A DNA stretch of 47,286 nt from an uncultured Saprospiraceae bacterium (GCA_937125475.1 CAKZLL010000024.1:1-47286); one strand, 5' to 3'; positions 10,398-19,705 are shown, numbered from the stretch's first letter. Made by a program: numbers and translations. The notes: generated by a model not told the origin, from the sequence alone.

Positions 10398-12161
10398 TTA
10401 ATGGCTAGTCATTTGTTCACTAATGGTAAAACCAGGTGCCCAAAAACCAGGCTTCATTCCATTGAAATAAACATTATCAAATACTCTATTCACTGCAATT
10501 CTTTCATCTTGTGTCATTATAAAAATGACAGGAATATCATCATGAATAAGTTTATGAATGCGTTGATAGTGAGGAAGACGTTTTTCTTCAATGACTTCCA
10601 TACGCATTTCATCAATAATTTTATCTACTTCAGGATTATTGTACCCTACATAGTTAGAACCTTTTTTGATTGAAGAAGAGTGCCAACTTTGTTTAGGATC
10701 ACTTTCAAAAGGAGAAGAAATAAGACCTAAAACAAATAGATCAAACTTTTTACCCATAATCATAGGAGGAAAATTTCCCCAAATTGGTGTTTCTATATTT
10801 ACTTCAATCCCAACTTGCTCCGCAGCTTCCTTGAATGATTCGCAGATTGCTTTTCTACGTGTATTTTCATTATTGGTAATCATTTTAATAGTTAAAGTGA
10901 TTTTTTGCCCTTCATACATCATATCTAAAATACCATCATTATCACTATCTTCCCAACCAGCTTCTTTCAAATATTTGCTGGCCAGTTCAGTATTGAAAGT
11001 AAAAGGTTTAACATCAGAATTAAGGAATTTCTTTTTACTAGGATGTATGAAAGAAGTAATTTGTTTTCCATACCCCTCTAATATTACATCAATTAATTCT
11101 TGTTTATTGACCAAATGTGCAATAGCTTTTCTAGTATTTATATTTTTAAATTTAGGATCATCTAAATTAAAACCAATATAATCATAAGAATAAGAAGAAG
11201 GCTGTCCAGTATGAAAAGCTTCTTGAAACTGTGGAGTTTGTGCTTCATTCTTAAAAAGTCTTGCATCAATAGCTGCAAGTGTATTAACTCTTCCTTGTTT
11301 AAGTGCCGCAAACGCAATAATCGGATCAGCAATCACTTCATATACAATAGTATCTTGATTAGTCGTAAGCCAATGATTAGCAGTCTCTTTTTCGCCCCAC
11401 CAATTTTTCTTTTTACTAAGAACAACACGCTGTCCTGTTTCCCATGAAGCTAATTCGTAAGGTCCTGAACCAACAATGACTTCTCTTTGGAAATTAGGAC
11501 TGTTAAATGCTTCTGCGAATTTCTTTAATTTAGGATCTGCCTCATGTTTAGCTTTTAAAGCTGGATTAGATAAAGCCTTAATTGAATAATCTGCTAAGAT
11601 ATTTTCAGGATCATATATATATTGTGGCATGGTATGCAAATCACTCATTACTTGTTCTGCTAGCATATACGGCTCACAAATAAACTTGAACTTTTTAGGA
11701 TTGTCTTCATCAATCACAATATCTTTAATATAATCAAAATAAGGTTTCTTAAAACCATTATCTGTTTGTGGAACCTTGATGACTTTAAGGCTAAATGCAA
11801 TATCTTCTCCTGTAATCGGTGTGCCATTGTCCCAAGCTGCAGCAGCTCTAATTTCAAAAGCCATTTCAACTAAATTACTACCTGATATTGAAGTGAAAGT
11901 CGGTCGAGCTTTGGCTAAAACAGGAATGATTTCCATTGTTTTAAAGTCGGCATTAATCAACTCTTGAAACATATTGTAATAAATCACTGTAGATTCCGAG
12001 CCTTTTGAATTTGCTGGATTTAAGCTTTGTGGCTCTGTTAATTGATGAACAATGGGATAATGAGGTGTTTCAACCATTGCATCCTCATTCTCTTGACAAG
12101 AATAAAAGGTAATTAGTATGAATAGTAAACCTAATATAGGTACATTTTTGTAAAATTTCAT
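10398..12161 (-). CDS. Peptide-binding lipoprotein of ABC transporter (SBP family 5)
   Basis: Extracytoplasmic binding protein, first gene of the importer operon. The start was moved to the ATG at 12161, which gives a clean lipoprotein signal (MKFYKNVPILGLLFILITFYSC, lipid-anchored Cys); the longer frame adds 16 residues that spoil it. Family 5 hallmarks include HQLTEPQSLNPANSKGSEST near the mature start, GSGPYELASWETGQRVVLSKK, YDYIGFNLDDPKFKNINTRK and the C-terminal YNNPEVDKIIDEMR. It would capture di- or oligopeptides and hand them to the two permeases downstream. Confidence 0.9.
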   Translation of the reverse strand: MKFYKNVPILGLLFILITFYSCQENEDAMVETPHYPIVHQLTEPQSLNPANSKGSESTVIYYNMFQELINADFKTMEIIPVLAKARPTFTSISGSNLVEMAFEIRAAAAWDNGTPITGEDIAFSLKVIKVPQTDNGFKKPYFDYIKDIVIDEDNPKKFKFICEPYMLAEQVMSDLHTMPQYIYDPENILADYSIKALSNPALKAKHEADPKLKKFAEAFNSPNFQREVIVGSGPYELASWETGQRVVLSKKKNWWGEKETANHWLTTNQDTIVYEVIADPIIAFAALKQGRVNTLAAIDARLFKNEAQTPQFQEAFHTGQPSSYSYDYIGFNLDDPKFKNINTRKAIAHLVNKQELIDVILEGYGKQITSFIHPSKKKFLNSDVKPFTFNTELASKYLKEAGWEDSDNDGILDMMYEGQKITLTIKMITNNENTRRKAICESFKEAAEQVGIEVNIETPIWGNFPPMIMGKKFDLFVLGLISSPFESDPKQSWHSSSIKKGSNYVGYNNPEVDKIIDEMRMEVIEEKRLPHYQRIHKLIHDDIPVIFIMTQDERIAVNRVFDNVYFNGMKPGFWAPGFTISEQMTSH

Positions 12162-12653
12162 AATTTTTTTTTGATGCTTTGTAAAGTAATTTTCTTTTAG
12201 ATATAACAATAATACACAATTAAATTACGCACTCCTAAAAGTATTTTATAGAAATTACTAAAAAGAAGATGAATAACTTTATTGAGTAATAAAACTAATA
12301 TTAAATAGAAGTGGTGTTGTTTATCTAGTTGGATTTGGAAGTTACATTATGTATAATATGCGAATTATATGTTGAAAACTATTAAATGAACTTAATCATA
12401 AAGTTAAAAAATAGGAAAGTAATTATTGTATGATTTGAATTTAATTTATGAAAAAGTATTAAAATAGATAATTTTATTTTCCCAAAAGCAATTTGATGGG
12501 AATTGTTTTCCTATTTTGGGATAAAAATAAGTTATGTTTATTTCATTTTTATTGATAATCAGTTAGTTGTGTTTTTGGCATCAGGATTGAATATTACAAG
12601 ACATATTAGCAATTAAAGATATATTCGAAAAAAAAGATCCAAACAATAATATA
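12162..12653. other. Divergent intergenic region
   Basis: About 490 bp of AT-rich DNA between the importer operon and a plus-strand gene, expected to carry both promoters. I found no clean TAnnTTTG box. A hairpin is possible at 12481-12519 (CCCAAAAGCAATT with AATTGttttcctaTTTTGGG), which could be an operator or leader structure. Confidence 0.4.
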
Positions 12654-13133
12654 ATGAAAAATTTAATCTTCATAGCACTTGTAATCGTTTCTAGCTTCAC
12701 TGTTCAAGCACAAGAAGACATCATGTTTACTGCTACTAGACACGCTTTAGTAGAAACAGATGTAACAATTGATCAGGCTGGAAATGAAGATCGCAACGCG
12801 ACTTTCGCAAAAGGTGCTTTTGGAGAAACACTTCAATATACAACAAAACCAACACAATCAGCAGTTTACCACCAAAACGCAAAAAGAATTCAAGCTAGAC
12901 ACACTGGATTTAATGTAGAACTTACTGTAAGTACTAATGCACTATCACAAGATAATATCATTTTTAAATATTTTGGAAAAATTCAAGTAGAGGAAGTTGC
13001 TAACGGTTATAGCTATCAAGTTGGTGGTTTTAAAAATGAAGCAGCAGCGCAAAACTTCATTGCTAATGTTTTAAATAACCGTTATGAAAATGCTAAGGTT
13101 ATTACATTTGAAAATGGAAAAAGAACAAAATAA
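12654..13133 (+). CDS. Secreted protein with SPOR-like C-terminus
   Basis: A 159-residue exported protein (signal peptide MKNLIFIALVIVSSFTVQAQ). The C-terminal 35-40 residues, YQVGGFKNEAAAQNFIANVL then YENAKVITFENGKR, have the strand-helix-strand spacing of SPOR (denuded-peptidoglycan-binding) domains: an aromatic-x-V-G-x-F strand, then a helix rich in Ala, then an alternating strand. The middle part is not recognised. A role at the cell wall is inferred from the SPOR-like end. Monocistronic, with its own terminator. Confidence 0.75.
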   Translation: MKNLIFIALVIVSSFTVQAQEDIMFTATRHALVETDVTIDQAGNEDRNATFAKGAFGETLQYTTKPTQSAVYHQNAKRIQARHTGFNVELTVSTNALSQDNIIFKYFGKIQVEEVANGYSYQVGGFKNEAAAQNFIANVLNNRYENAKVITFENGKRTK

Positions 13134-13234
13134 TTTAAAATTATTGTAAAGGATTACATTAACTAGAATTTCTTACAAAACTAATAATAACTACTAAACG
13201 TTACTTTTTTAACAAACTTTTCTTTAAAGCATTG

Positions 13235-13263
13235 AGGAATAGATGAAAATCTATTCCTTTTTT
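13235..13263 (+). terminator. Terminator of the SPOR-like gene
   Basis: Perfect 10-bp stem AGGAATAGAT (13235-13244) with ATCTATTCCT (13249-13258), GAAA tetraloop, followed by TTTTT. Textbook intrinsic terminator on the plus strand. Confidence 0.9.
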
Positions 13264-13294
13264 ATTTTCTAGATTAGAATAAAATCTATTGAAT

Positions 13295-13341
13295 AAAAAA
13301 GAAATGACGTAGATTTTTAAAACCTGCGTCATTTCTTTTTT
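13295..13341 (-). terminator. Terminator of the thioredoxin-like gene
   Basis: 15-bp perfect inverted repeat AAAAAAGAAATGACG (13295-13309) and its complement at 13327-13341. A-run and T-run at opposite ends make it bidirectional. It lies 13 bp past the stop of the minus-strand gene. Confidence 0.88.
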
Positions 13342-13353
13342 ATCTTTTCTTAA

Positions 13354-13911
13354 TTATTTTTTCCATTTGATATTACAACCGCCACTTGGTCTTTGAAAAC
13401 CTGTAACTGCCTCACCTTTCAATGTATGATCAATAGCGTCACGAAGATTTTGCCCAGTAACGGGAATTCCCGACGATGGACGCGAGTTATCCATTTGACC
13501 ACGGTAAGTTAATTTTAGATCGCCATCAAAAACATAAAAATCAGGCGTACAGGCTGCATCATAAATCTTAGCAATATCTTGCGTTTCATCATATAGATAA
13601 GGGAAAGTATAGCCCGATTCTTCTGCAAAGCTCTTCATTTTGTCTGGCGAATCTTGTGGGTAATTAATAATATCATTAGAAGAAATGACTATAAAAGCAA
13701 CGCCTTTTGATTGATATTCCTTAGCTAACTCTACAAAAGCATCATTTACATGAATGACATATGGGCAATGATTACAAGAAAAAACGATAACTGTTGCTTT
13801 ATCAGATTTGATATGTTGTAAACTAACCATTTCGCCAGAAACAGCATCCAATAAATTGAAATCAGGAGCTATTGTGCCTAGCGGCAGCATATTAGAAAGC
13901 GTATAAGACAT
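13354..13911 (-). CDS. Thioredoxin-fold peroxiredoxin-like protein
   Basis: A 185-residue cytoplasmic protein of the AhpC/TSA-redoxin superfamily. It starts with LPLGTIAPDFNLLDAVSGE, the usual redoxin opening, and has the active-site motif FSCNHCPYV (a CxxC with the second Cys followed by Pro), then FIVISSNDI, FPYLYDETQDIAKIYDAACTPDFYVFD with the cis-Pro preceded by Thr, and LTYRGQMDNSRPSS. Bacteroidota have many such stand-alone proteins. Likely a thiol reductase or peroxidase; the partner is unknown. It is flanked by its own promoter and terminator. Confidence 0.88.
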   Translation of the reverse strand: MSYTLSNMLPLGTIAPDFNLLDAVSGEMVSLQHIKSDKATVIVFSCNHCPYVIHVNDAFVELAKEYQSKGVAFIVISSNDIINYPQDSPDKMKSFAEESGYTFPYLYDETQDIAKIYDAACTPDFYVFDGDLKLTYRGQMDNSRPSSGIPVTGQNLRDAIDHTLKGEAVTGFQRPSGGCNIKWKK

Positions 13912-13955
13912 TATATTTAAGTATTAAAGTTGATTCAATATTTTAATCAATACTA

Positions 13956-13963
13956 CAAAAATA
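13956..13963 (-). promoter_or_regulatory. -7 box of the thioredoxin-like gene
   Basis: On the minus strand this reads TATTTTTG, matching the Bacteroidota -7 consensus TAnnTTTG. It is 45 bp upstream of the start codon. No good -33 TTG is visible. Confidence 0.45.
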
Positions 13964-14015
13964 CGAATTTGAAGAGGAAATGTATTAATTAACTTTTTTG
14001 AAAAGGATAATCCTA

Positions 14016-14555
14016 TTATATTTTTGGGAAATTGGAATGTTTTCTAATTCTATTCAACTGAAAAATATGATGTTTAATATGATTGTCCATAAATTTAACT
14101 ACATTTTCCATATTCATTGGACCACTTAATGGATGCTTGAAGACCGAAATATTCCTTTTTTCTTTTGGAAAGGAAATTAATATAGGCTTTAAAATTTGCC
14201 GTTGTTTTTGCCATTTATTTTCTAATTCAGTTAATACTTTTTTCTCTTTAGAAGGATGAACCCTAGCAACTGCACGGACTTTAGTGGGTAAGACTAAAAA
14301 CAATTGAATTAACCATGCTTTAATTCGATTGCTAAACTGAATAGATCGAGTAGATTCTGCGGGAGGATATTTTTTGAAGAATGAATTAATGCCTGTTTCA
14401 GAATTAAGTAAATGTTCCGCGACATCTAACATGTTCCATGCTTGATCACTAGGTCTAAATTGTTGTTGTTCGGGAGAATGTTCTTTTATAATAGCTAGAA
14501 ACTTTTTAGTTGTGGTTTCTAATGCTTCAAAATGATTGATTAAAATAGTATTCAT
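14016..14555 (-). CDS. DinB-like putative metal-binding protein
   Basis: A 179-residue four-helix-bundle protein of the DinB/YfiT-like superfamily. Visible marks: the first-helix His in WNMLDVAEHLLNSE, the late pair in MDNHIKHHIFQLNRIR (putative metal ligands), and the loop HPLSGPMNMENVVKF. The start is the ATG at 14555 (MNTILINHFEALE); the longer frame begins with TTG at 14579 and adds 8 unlikely residues. Members of this family act as thiol S-transferases or have no assigned role; the substrate is not predictable here. Confidence 0.8.
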   Translation of the reverse strand: MNTILINHFEALETTTKKFLAIIKEHSPEQQQFRPSDQAWNMLDVAEHLLNSETGINSFFKKYPPAESTRSIQFSNRIKAWLIQLFLVLPTKVRAVARVHPSKEKKVLTELENKWQKQRQILKPILISFPKEKRNISVFKHPLSGPMNMENVVKFMDNHIKHHIFQLNRIRKHSNFPKI

Positions 14556-14815
14556 AGTTGTATAATTTTTAAATAACAATTTACTGAAAATATTTAAAAA
14601 TACTGATTGACTGTTTGTTTTTTAATACAAACGCTTTGTTTGAATAGCGAATTTTAAAATAGATAAGTAGAATAATTATTTAAATAAACATATTGTTTTG
14701 TTAATAACTGCTGAAGATTAAAAATAAATTATTGAATTGGTTGTCTTATAAGTTATTGATTTTCAATAAAATGAGTTTTTGAAAAAATAAAAGATGAAAA
14801 AAGTTGTAAAAACAA

Positions 14816-14847
14816 TTTGATTTGAAACATTTTGTTTTATATATTTG
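14816..14847 (+). promoter_or_regulatory. Bacteroidota-type promoter of the glucosaminidase gene
   Basis: A -33 TTTG at 14816-14819 and a -7 TATATTTG at 14840-14847, 20 nt apart, fit the TTTG / TAnnTTTG sigma-A consensus of the phylum. Transcription should begin near 14853, which rules out the TTG at 14845 as a start codon. Confidence 0.75.
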
Positions 14848-14883
14848 CCTTGTCAGAATTTTAACAACAAAATGTTTATCGTT

Positions 14884-15777
14884 ATGAATACACAATTAAC
14901 AACTAAGGTAAAACACATTGTAAGAGAAAACATGTTTAAGGTCAATGAGGTCATTCAAAAAAACTGGTTTCGACTAGTTGTCGTCGTACTTATTGCGTTT
15001 GTGATTGCGCATAAGGATTTGAATATCTCCTTTAATCTAGTAAAATCAAATATTAATCAATCACAAATACCGCTTGCGCCAATACCTGTAAGTAATCAAG
15101 AAGCGCGTCCAGAATCGATGAATTATGTCGCACCAGTACAAGAAAATCAAAGTCCTTCTATGAAAGACATGATGAAAACGGCAGTAGTAGGCGCAAAGAA
15201 GCCAGTTAAGAAAGTGAAGAAGAAGAAAAAAGTGGATGATAATTTAGCAAATACTTTTTCAAATATTGGTTTTATTTTAAATTCTACTTATGCTAAACGA
15301 AATAATATTGATCCTGCAATTGTCGCACAAAAGAATAAGATTTGTGAGGATTATATTAAGAAATACGCACCGATTGCAGTGAAGGAAATGAAGAAGTACG
15401 GAGTTCCAGCTAGTATTACATTAGCACAGGGACTTTTAGAAAGCAATGCAGGAGCGAGTAAATTAGCAACAAAAAACAATAATCATTTTGGGATTAAATG
15501 TTTTGCTAAAAGCTGTAAAAAAGGTCATTGCTCTAATTACACAGACGATTCGCACAAGGATTTTTTCAGGGCTTACAAAGGAGTGGAAGAGAGTTATCAC
15601 GCACATAGTTTATTTTTACAAAGAAACAGGTACAAACATTTAGCTAAATTAGGTACTAAAAATTATAAAGACTGGGCACACGGATTGAGAAAGGCAGGTT
15701 ATGCAACTGACAAAAAGTACGCGCCTAAATTGATAAAACTAATAGAAGTATTAAAACTAAATCGTTTCGATCAATAG
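14884..15777 (+). CDS. Membrane-anchored glucosaminidase (GH73-like)
   Basis: Peptidoglycan N-acetylglucosaminidase-type protein. From ATG 14884: a short N-terminal cytoplasmic segment, a membrane anchor at about 28-45 (WFRLVVVVLIAFVIAH), a Lys-rich linker (KKPVKKVKKKKKV), then a GH73 domain over the last ~150 residues with the catalytic-Glu motif ITLAQGLLESNAGASKLA, NNHFGIKC, FRAYKGVEESYHAHSLFL and WAHGLRKAGYATD. Two Cys in KCFAKSCKKGHC may form a disulphide or bind metal. The alternative ATG at 14872 adds MFIV and cannot be excluded; the TTG at 14845 lies within the promoter. It probably cuts glycan strands during growth or division. Confidence 0.9.
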   Translation: MNTQLTTKVKHIVRENMFKVNEVIQKNWFRLVVVVLIAFVIAHKDLNISFNLVKSNINQSQIPLAPIPVSNQEARPESMNYVAPVQENQSPSMKDMMKTAVVGAKKPVKKVKKKKKVDDNLANTFSNIGFILNSTYAKRNNIDPAIVAQKNKICEDYIKKYAPIAVKEMKKYGVPASITLAQGLLESNAGASKLATKNNNHFGIKCFAKSCKKGHCSNYTDDSHKDFFRAYKGVEESYHAHSLFLQRNRYKHLAKLGTKNYKDWAHGLRKAGYATDKKYAPKLIKLIEVLKLNRFDQ

Positions 15778-15841
15778 AATACAGCAACATGATGATAAAT
15801 TATTTTTAGGAAAAAGCGGTAATTTTATTACAAAATAAGGG

Positions 15842-15881
15842 AGCGGCAGTAAATTATTCATTTAATTTATTGCCGCTTTTT
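15842..15881 (+). terminator. Terminator of the glucosaminidase gene
   Basis: Stem AGCGGCAGTAAATTA (15842-15856) pairs with TAATTTATTGCCGCT (15863-15877), with one mismatch, followed by TTTTT. Confidence 0.88.
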
Positions 15882-15965
15882 CGTTTTATAAAACTGGACT
15901 ATTATTTTTTTGTTAAAATGTCGTTAAGACCTCGCTTTGGCTTTAGAGCTATTAAAACTTCTTTA

Positions 15966-15973
15966 TTTTTGTA
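15966..15973 (+). promoter_or_regulatory. -7 box of the DUF2911 gene
   Basis: TATTTTTG matches TAnnTTTG. It is 93 bp upstream of the start codon. The -33 region is poor, so this is a moderate call. Confidence 0.4.
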
Positions 15974-16065
15974 AAACAATACACGATTTATCTAATTTTT
16001 AAAGTTATAAAATACTAGAATAAGTATTTAGGTATAAGTGAGAAAAACTAAAATCAACTTTTATT

Positions 16066-16929
16066 ATGAAAAAAATAACACTTCTTTCAGTTATCAGCAC
16101 TTTATGTTTATTGATGAGTGCTGTTCAAATCAATGCTCAAATCGAAGCACCTCAACCCAGCCCGACATCAACTTTGACACAAACTGTTGGTCTAACAGAA
16201 GTTAAAATTGAATATAGCCGCCCAGGTTTAAAAGGTCGTACAATGTTTGGTGGTCATTTGCCTTATGACAAAATTTGGCGTACAGGCGCGAACGCTTCCA
16301 CTAAAATCACAGTTAGCGATGATGTTCAAATCAATGATAAAGATTTGCCAAAAGGAACTTACGCGCTTTATACAATTCCAGGCGAAGACGAATGGACAAT
16401 TATTTTGCACAAAAATATTAACCATTGGGGCGTAGGTGGTAAAAAATATAAAGAAGAAGAAGATGCTTTTCGTTTTAAAGTACCTTCTTCTAGAGTTAAA
16501 AATAAAGTAGAAACTTTTACTATTGACATCAATGATATTCGTAACGAAGGCGGTACGATCAATATCATGTGGGAAAATACAAAAGTAAGTTTCAACCTTG
16601 CGGTAGATACAGATAATAAAGTAATGTCTGATATTAAGCGAAAAATGAAAGGAATTTCTGGTTCTACTTATTATCAAGCTGCGAGATATTATCATGAAAC
16701 AGGAAAAGATGCAAATGAAGCATTAGAATGGATTTCAAAAGCAATGGAATTAGATGGAGAAAAATTCTGGATGATGCGTTTGAAAGCATTGATCTATGCA
16801 GATTTAAGAAAATATAGCTATGCGATCAAAACAGCTAAAAAATCAAGTGCGTTAGCAAAAGAAGCTGGAAATGAAAGTTATGTAAGTATGAATGCTGCGT
16901 CTATTAAAGAATGGACTAAGAAGAAATAA
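16066..16929 (+). CDS. Secreted DUF2911-TPR protein
   Basis: A 287-residue exported protein (signal peptide ending QINAQ). Residues 25-185 match the DUF2911 domain common in Bacteroidota: PSPTSTLTQTVGLTEVKIEYSRP, KGRTMFGGHLPYDKIWRTGANASTKI, LPKGTYALYTIPGEDEWTIIL and the MWENTKVSF strand. The remaining 90 residues look like two TPR-type helical repeats (YYHETGKDANEALEWISKAMEL, then LIYADLRKYSYAIKTAKKS). The molecular role of DUF2911 is unknown to me. Own promoter and terminator. Confidence 0.9.
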   Translation: MKKITLLSVISTLCLLMSAVQINAQIEAPQPSPTSTLTQTVGLTEVKIEYSRPGLKGRTMFGGHLPYDKIWRTGANASTKITVSDDVQINDKDLPKGTYALYTIPGEDEWTIILHKNINHWGVGGKKYKEEEDAFRFKVPSSRVKNKVETFTIDINDIRNEGGTINIMWENTKVSFNLAVDTDNKVMSDIKRKMKGISGSTYYQAARYYHETGKDANEALEWISKAMELDGEKFWMMRLKALIYADLRKYSYAIKTAKKSSALAKEAGNESYVSMNAASIKEWTKKK

Positions 16930-16946
16930 ATTTGAGTGGTTTTTTG

Positions 16947-16986
16947 AAAAGCGACCATGAATCGGGAGATTTGTAGTCGCTTTTTT
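16947..16986 (+). terminator. Terminator of the DUF2911 gene
   Basis: AAAAGCGAC (16947-16955) pairs with GTCGCTTTT (16976-16984), followed by TT. The loop is 20 nt long. Confidence 0.75.
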
Positions 16987-17009
16987 AGGTTATGTTTAGT
17001 CTAGAATTG

Positions 17010-17528
17010 CTAAAATGGATCTGGATTTTCTAAAGCGTCTTTCATTTGCTCTAAGATATAAATAATATTCATTCTAAGCCTTACGCGTTGAGACAAGTAT
17101 AATTGATCGGTGATACTACCTCTTTTATGACTTCTCTCATTTCCATGAAAATTGGCTGTTGCTAAAATAACTTCGGAAGCATATTTACCGTCATTTATTT
17201 CTTCACTTAAAGGATAAAGCGCATATAAAGCATCTTTAAGTCTATCCTCTAAAAGCATGGCTTTAATAGCATTAAGTTTTTGAATTTGTAGATTGAGGGG
17301 AGGTAGAGGATCATTTGCGTTTTGATGAACTACTCTAGCGACTTCTTTTGTGAAAACCTCTAATTGTTGATTAAAATTCCAAGGAGCATGACCAGAGATG
17401 TATTTCATTTTATTGGCTTGATGAGAAGCTCGTAAATGACTGGGAATAATTTGCTCAATTATTTCAAAATAACTGGCATATTCCCCTTCTTCAAGATACT
17501 TTAAGGCTTTATTTATTGTATTTTGCAT
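17010..17528 (-). CDS. Stand-alone effector-associated-domain-like helical protein
   Basis: A 172-residue all-helical protein without signal peptide or membrane segment. It has two parts. Residues 1-67 (NKALKYLEEGEYASYFEIIEQ, then KMKYISGHAPWNFNQQLEVF) and 86-168 (IKAMLLEDRLKDALYALYPL, then YASEVILATANFHGNERSHKRG, then RLRMNIIYILEQM) resemble the death-like effector-associated domains (EADs) that sit at the ends of bacterial conflict and CHAT/STAND proteins. The second half fits the EAD11 pattern best: a Leu-rich first helix, a V-I-L-x-x-x-x-F helix, a basic loop with G-S/T-I, and a last R-x-R-M-x-x-x-L-L-like helix. No enzymatic domain is present or adjacent. The assignment comes from pattern memory, not a search. 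Confidence 0.6.
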   Translation of the reverse strand: MQNTINKALKYLEEGEYASYFEIIEQIIPSHLRASHQANKMKYISGHAPWNFNQQLEVFTKEVARVVHQNANDPLPPLNLQIQKLNAIKAMLLEDRLKDALYALYPLSEEINDGKYASEVILATANFHGNERSHKRGSITDQLYLSQRVRLRMNIIYILEQMKDALENPDPF

Positions 17529-17612
17529 TCAATCTTATTTTAGTACTTAATAATAATCTATTTCTATAATATAGCCAAACCGTAAGTTTATTATTTTAAT
17601 AAGAGAATCAAA

Positions 17613-17647
17613 AAGCGGTTATAAATTTTTAAAATTTATAACCGCTT
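17613..17647 (-). terminator. Terminator of the accC operon
   Basis: AAGCGGTTATAAATTTT (17613-17629) pairs with its exact complement at 17631-17647; the real loop is the AT-rich centre. On the minus strand a T-run (TTTTT) follows. It lies 34 bp past the accC stop. Confidence 0.85.
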
Positions 17648-17680
17648 CTACGAAAAGTACCCAAAAATGTTAGAAAAATA

Positions 17681-19021
17681 TTATTCTTTATAATCAAAAG
17701 TACTTAAAAAACCTGTATGGAAATCGCCTGAAATAAAATCCTCATTATCCATTAGTTTAAGGTGAAAAGGTACAGTTGTATCAATACCTTCTACAATAAA
17801 TTCAGTCAATGCTCTTTTCATTTTAGCAATACATTCTTTACGAGTTTTTGCTCTACAAATCAATTTTGCCATCATTGAATCATAATATGGCGAAATGGTA
17901 TAACCAGCATAAGCATGTGTATCTACTCGAACACCATGCCCTTTTGGACTATGAAAAGAAGTGATTTTCCCAGGACTAGGACGGAAATCCTTATAAATAT
18001 TTTCGGCATTAATACGACACTCGATCGCATGGAATTGAGGGAAATAATTTTTTCCTTCAATTGGAATACCAGCAGCAATTTTGATTTGCTCCTTAATCAA
18101 ATCAACATCCATCACTTCTTCAGTTACAGTATGCTCGACCTGAATACGAGTATTCATTTCCATGAAATAGAAATTCTGATGCTTATCTACCAAAAATGCG
18201 ACTGTTCCAACACCTTCATATTTAATTGATTCTCCAGCCTTAACCGCTGCATCACCCATTTTGGTACGCAATTCATCTGTTAAGAAAGGAGAAGGTGCTT
18301 CTTCTACTAATTTTTGGTGGCGACGCTGAATAGAACAATCTCTTTCAGACAAGTGACAAACTCGTCCGAACTGATCACCCATGATTTGAATTTCAACATG
18401 ACGCGGTTCTTCGATGAATTTTTCAATATAAATTCCATCATTAGAAAAAGATGCTAATGCCTCATTTCGAGCCATATTCCAGTTGTTCTCAAAATCCTCT
18501 TCCTTCCACACAATGCGCATTCCTTTACCACCACCACCAGCAGTAGCTTTCAAAATAACTGGATAACCAATGCCTTTTGCAAGTTTAATGCCTTCTGCAA
18601 CACTAGTCAATAATCCGCCAGAACCTGGTACAACAGGAACATTAGCCTTGATCATCGTATCTTTGGCAGTGATTTTATCACCCATTTTACGGATCATATT
18701 AGCAGTAGGGCCGATAAATTTAATACCATATTCGGTGCAAACTTCTGCAAAATCAGCATTTTCAGATAAGAAACCATATCCTGGATGAATAGCATCAGCA
18801 TTAGTTATCTCAACCGCAGCCATTAATCTAGGAATATTCAAATAAGATTCTTTAGAAGAAGGCGGACCAATACAAACTGCTTCATCAGCGAATCGAACAT
18901 GTAAACTCTCTCGATCAGCAGTAGAATATACAGCAACAGTTTTGATGCCCATCTCTCTACAAGTACGAATAACTCGAAGTGCAATTTCTCCTCGGTTAGC
19001 TATTAATATTTTATTGAACAT
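17681..19021 (-). CDS. accC: Acetyl-CoA carboxylase, biotin carboxylase subunit
   Basis: ATP-dependent carboxylation of the biotin carried by AccB, first half-reaction of acetyl-CoA carboxylase. All three regions are present over 446 residues: the N-terminal [20 protein letters not shown], the ATP-grasp with the glycine-rich [13 protein letters not shown], and catalytic stretches [44 protein letters not shown] and ECRINAE. The length is normal for AccC. It is the last gene of the fabH-efp-accB-accC block; a 171-bp gap with a 13-bp hairpin separates it from accB. Confidence 0.97.
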   Translation of the reverse strand: MFNKILIANRGEIALRVIRTCREMGIKTVAVYSTADRESLHVRFADEAVCIGPPSSKESYLNIPRLMAAVEITNADAIHPGYGFLSENADFAEVCTEYGIKFIGPTANMIRKMGDKITAKDTMIKANVPVVPGSGGLLTSVAEGIKLAKGIGYPVILKATAGGGGKGMRIVWKEEDFENNWNMARNEALASFSNDGIYIEKFIEEPRHVEIQIMGDQFGRVCHLSERDCSIQRRHQKLVEEAPSPFLTDELRTKMGDAAVKAGESIKYEGVGTVAFLVDKHQNFYFMEMNTRIQVEHTVTEEVMDVDLIKEQIKIAAGIPIEGKNYFPQFHAIECRINAENIYKDFRPSPGKITSFHSPKGHGVRVDTHAYAGYTISPYYDSMMAKLICRAKTRKECIAKMKRALTEFIVEGIDTTVPFHLKLMDNEDFISGDFHTGFLSTFDYKE

Positions 19022-19090
19022 AGTTCTCTTTTTAATGATTGTATTGCCTTAACCATCGTTAAGTTGATACATACAATTAGATAGGAGAAT

Positions 19091-19137
19091 AAGTAATTGA
19101 TGATAAGCGAAGAACTTTAAAATATCATCAATTACTA
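19091..19137 (-). other. Stem-loop in the accB-accC gap
   Basis: Perfect 13-bp inverted repeat AGTAATTGATGAT (19092-19104) and ATCATCAATTACT (19124-19136), extended to 16 of 17 by flanking bases. There is no T-run after it on the minus strand, so it is more likely an RNA processing or stability element than a terminator. Confidence 0.55.
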
Positions 19138-19192
19138 ATTCAATCATTATTCACATGACAAAAGGAAAAAACCTCTTATTTTACCATGATGT

Positions 19193-19705
19193 CTAACTAG
19201 GATCTACTAAATATAAAGCTTGCCCAAATTCTACAGGAGTAGCATCATCTACAAGGACTTTTACTATTTTTCCGCTGACCTCCGATTCGATTTCATTGAA
19301 AAGCTTCATTGCTTCTACTATACAAACGACACTATCCTTCTGAACAACATCACCTACATTTACATAAACAGGTTTATCTGGAGATGGTGAACGATAGAAT
19401 GTTCCAACTATAGGAGAAGTAATTTCTATATAATTGTTATTATCTTCTTTTTTTCCTGCGGCTGGCGCTGCTGGAGTTGGAGCAACAGCAGCGGGTGCTG
19501 GAGCTGGAGCAGACGGAGCATATTGAGGTGCAGGATAAGAAGGCATGCTAGCAGGCACTGAAACAATTTTCGTTTCTGTAATTGTTTCAGGCTCTTTTGA
19601 GCGAATGGTCAATTTGAATTCTTTATCTTCTAAATGAAATTCACTAAGACCTGTTTCACTAATCAGTTTGATTAACTCTTGGATTTGATTGAAGTCCATA
19701 AACAT
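19193..19705 (-). CDS. accB: Acetyl-CoA carboxylase, biotin carboxyl carrier protein
   Basis: Carries the biotin for acetyl-CoA carboxylase. An N-terminal helical part (IQELIKLISETGLSEFHLED) is followed by an Ala/Pro-rich hinge (about 60-85), then the biotinyl domain with the biotin-accepting Lys in VEAMKLFNEIES and the closing VEFGQALYLVDP. The length of 170 residues is usual. Its ATG overlaps the efp stop codon (TAATG), so the two are translationally coupled; the ATG two codons later (19699) is an alternative start. Confidence 0.96.
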   Translation of the reverse strand: MFMDFNQIQELIKLISETGLSEFHLEDKEFKLTIRSKEPETITETKIVSVPASMPSYPAPQYAPSAPAPAPAAVAPTPAAPAAGKKEDNNNYIEITSPIVGTFYRSPSPDKPVYVNVGDVVQKDSVVCIVEAMKLFNEIESEVSGKIVKVLVDDATPVEFGQALYLVDPS

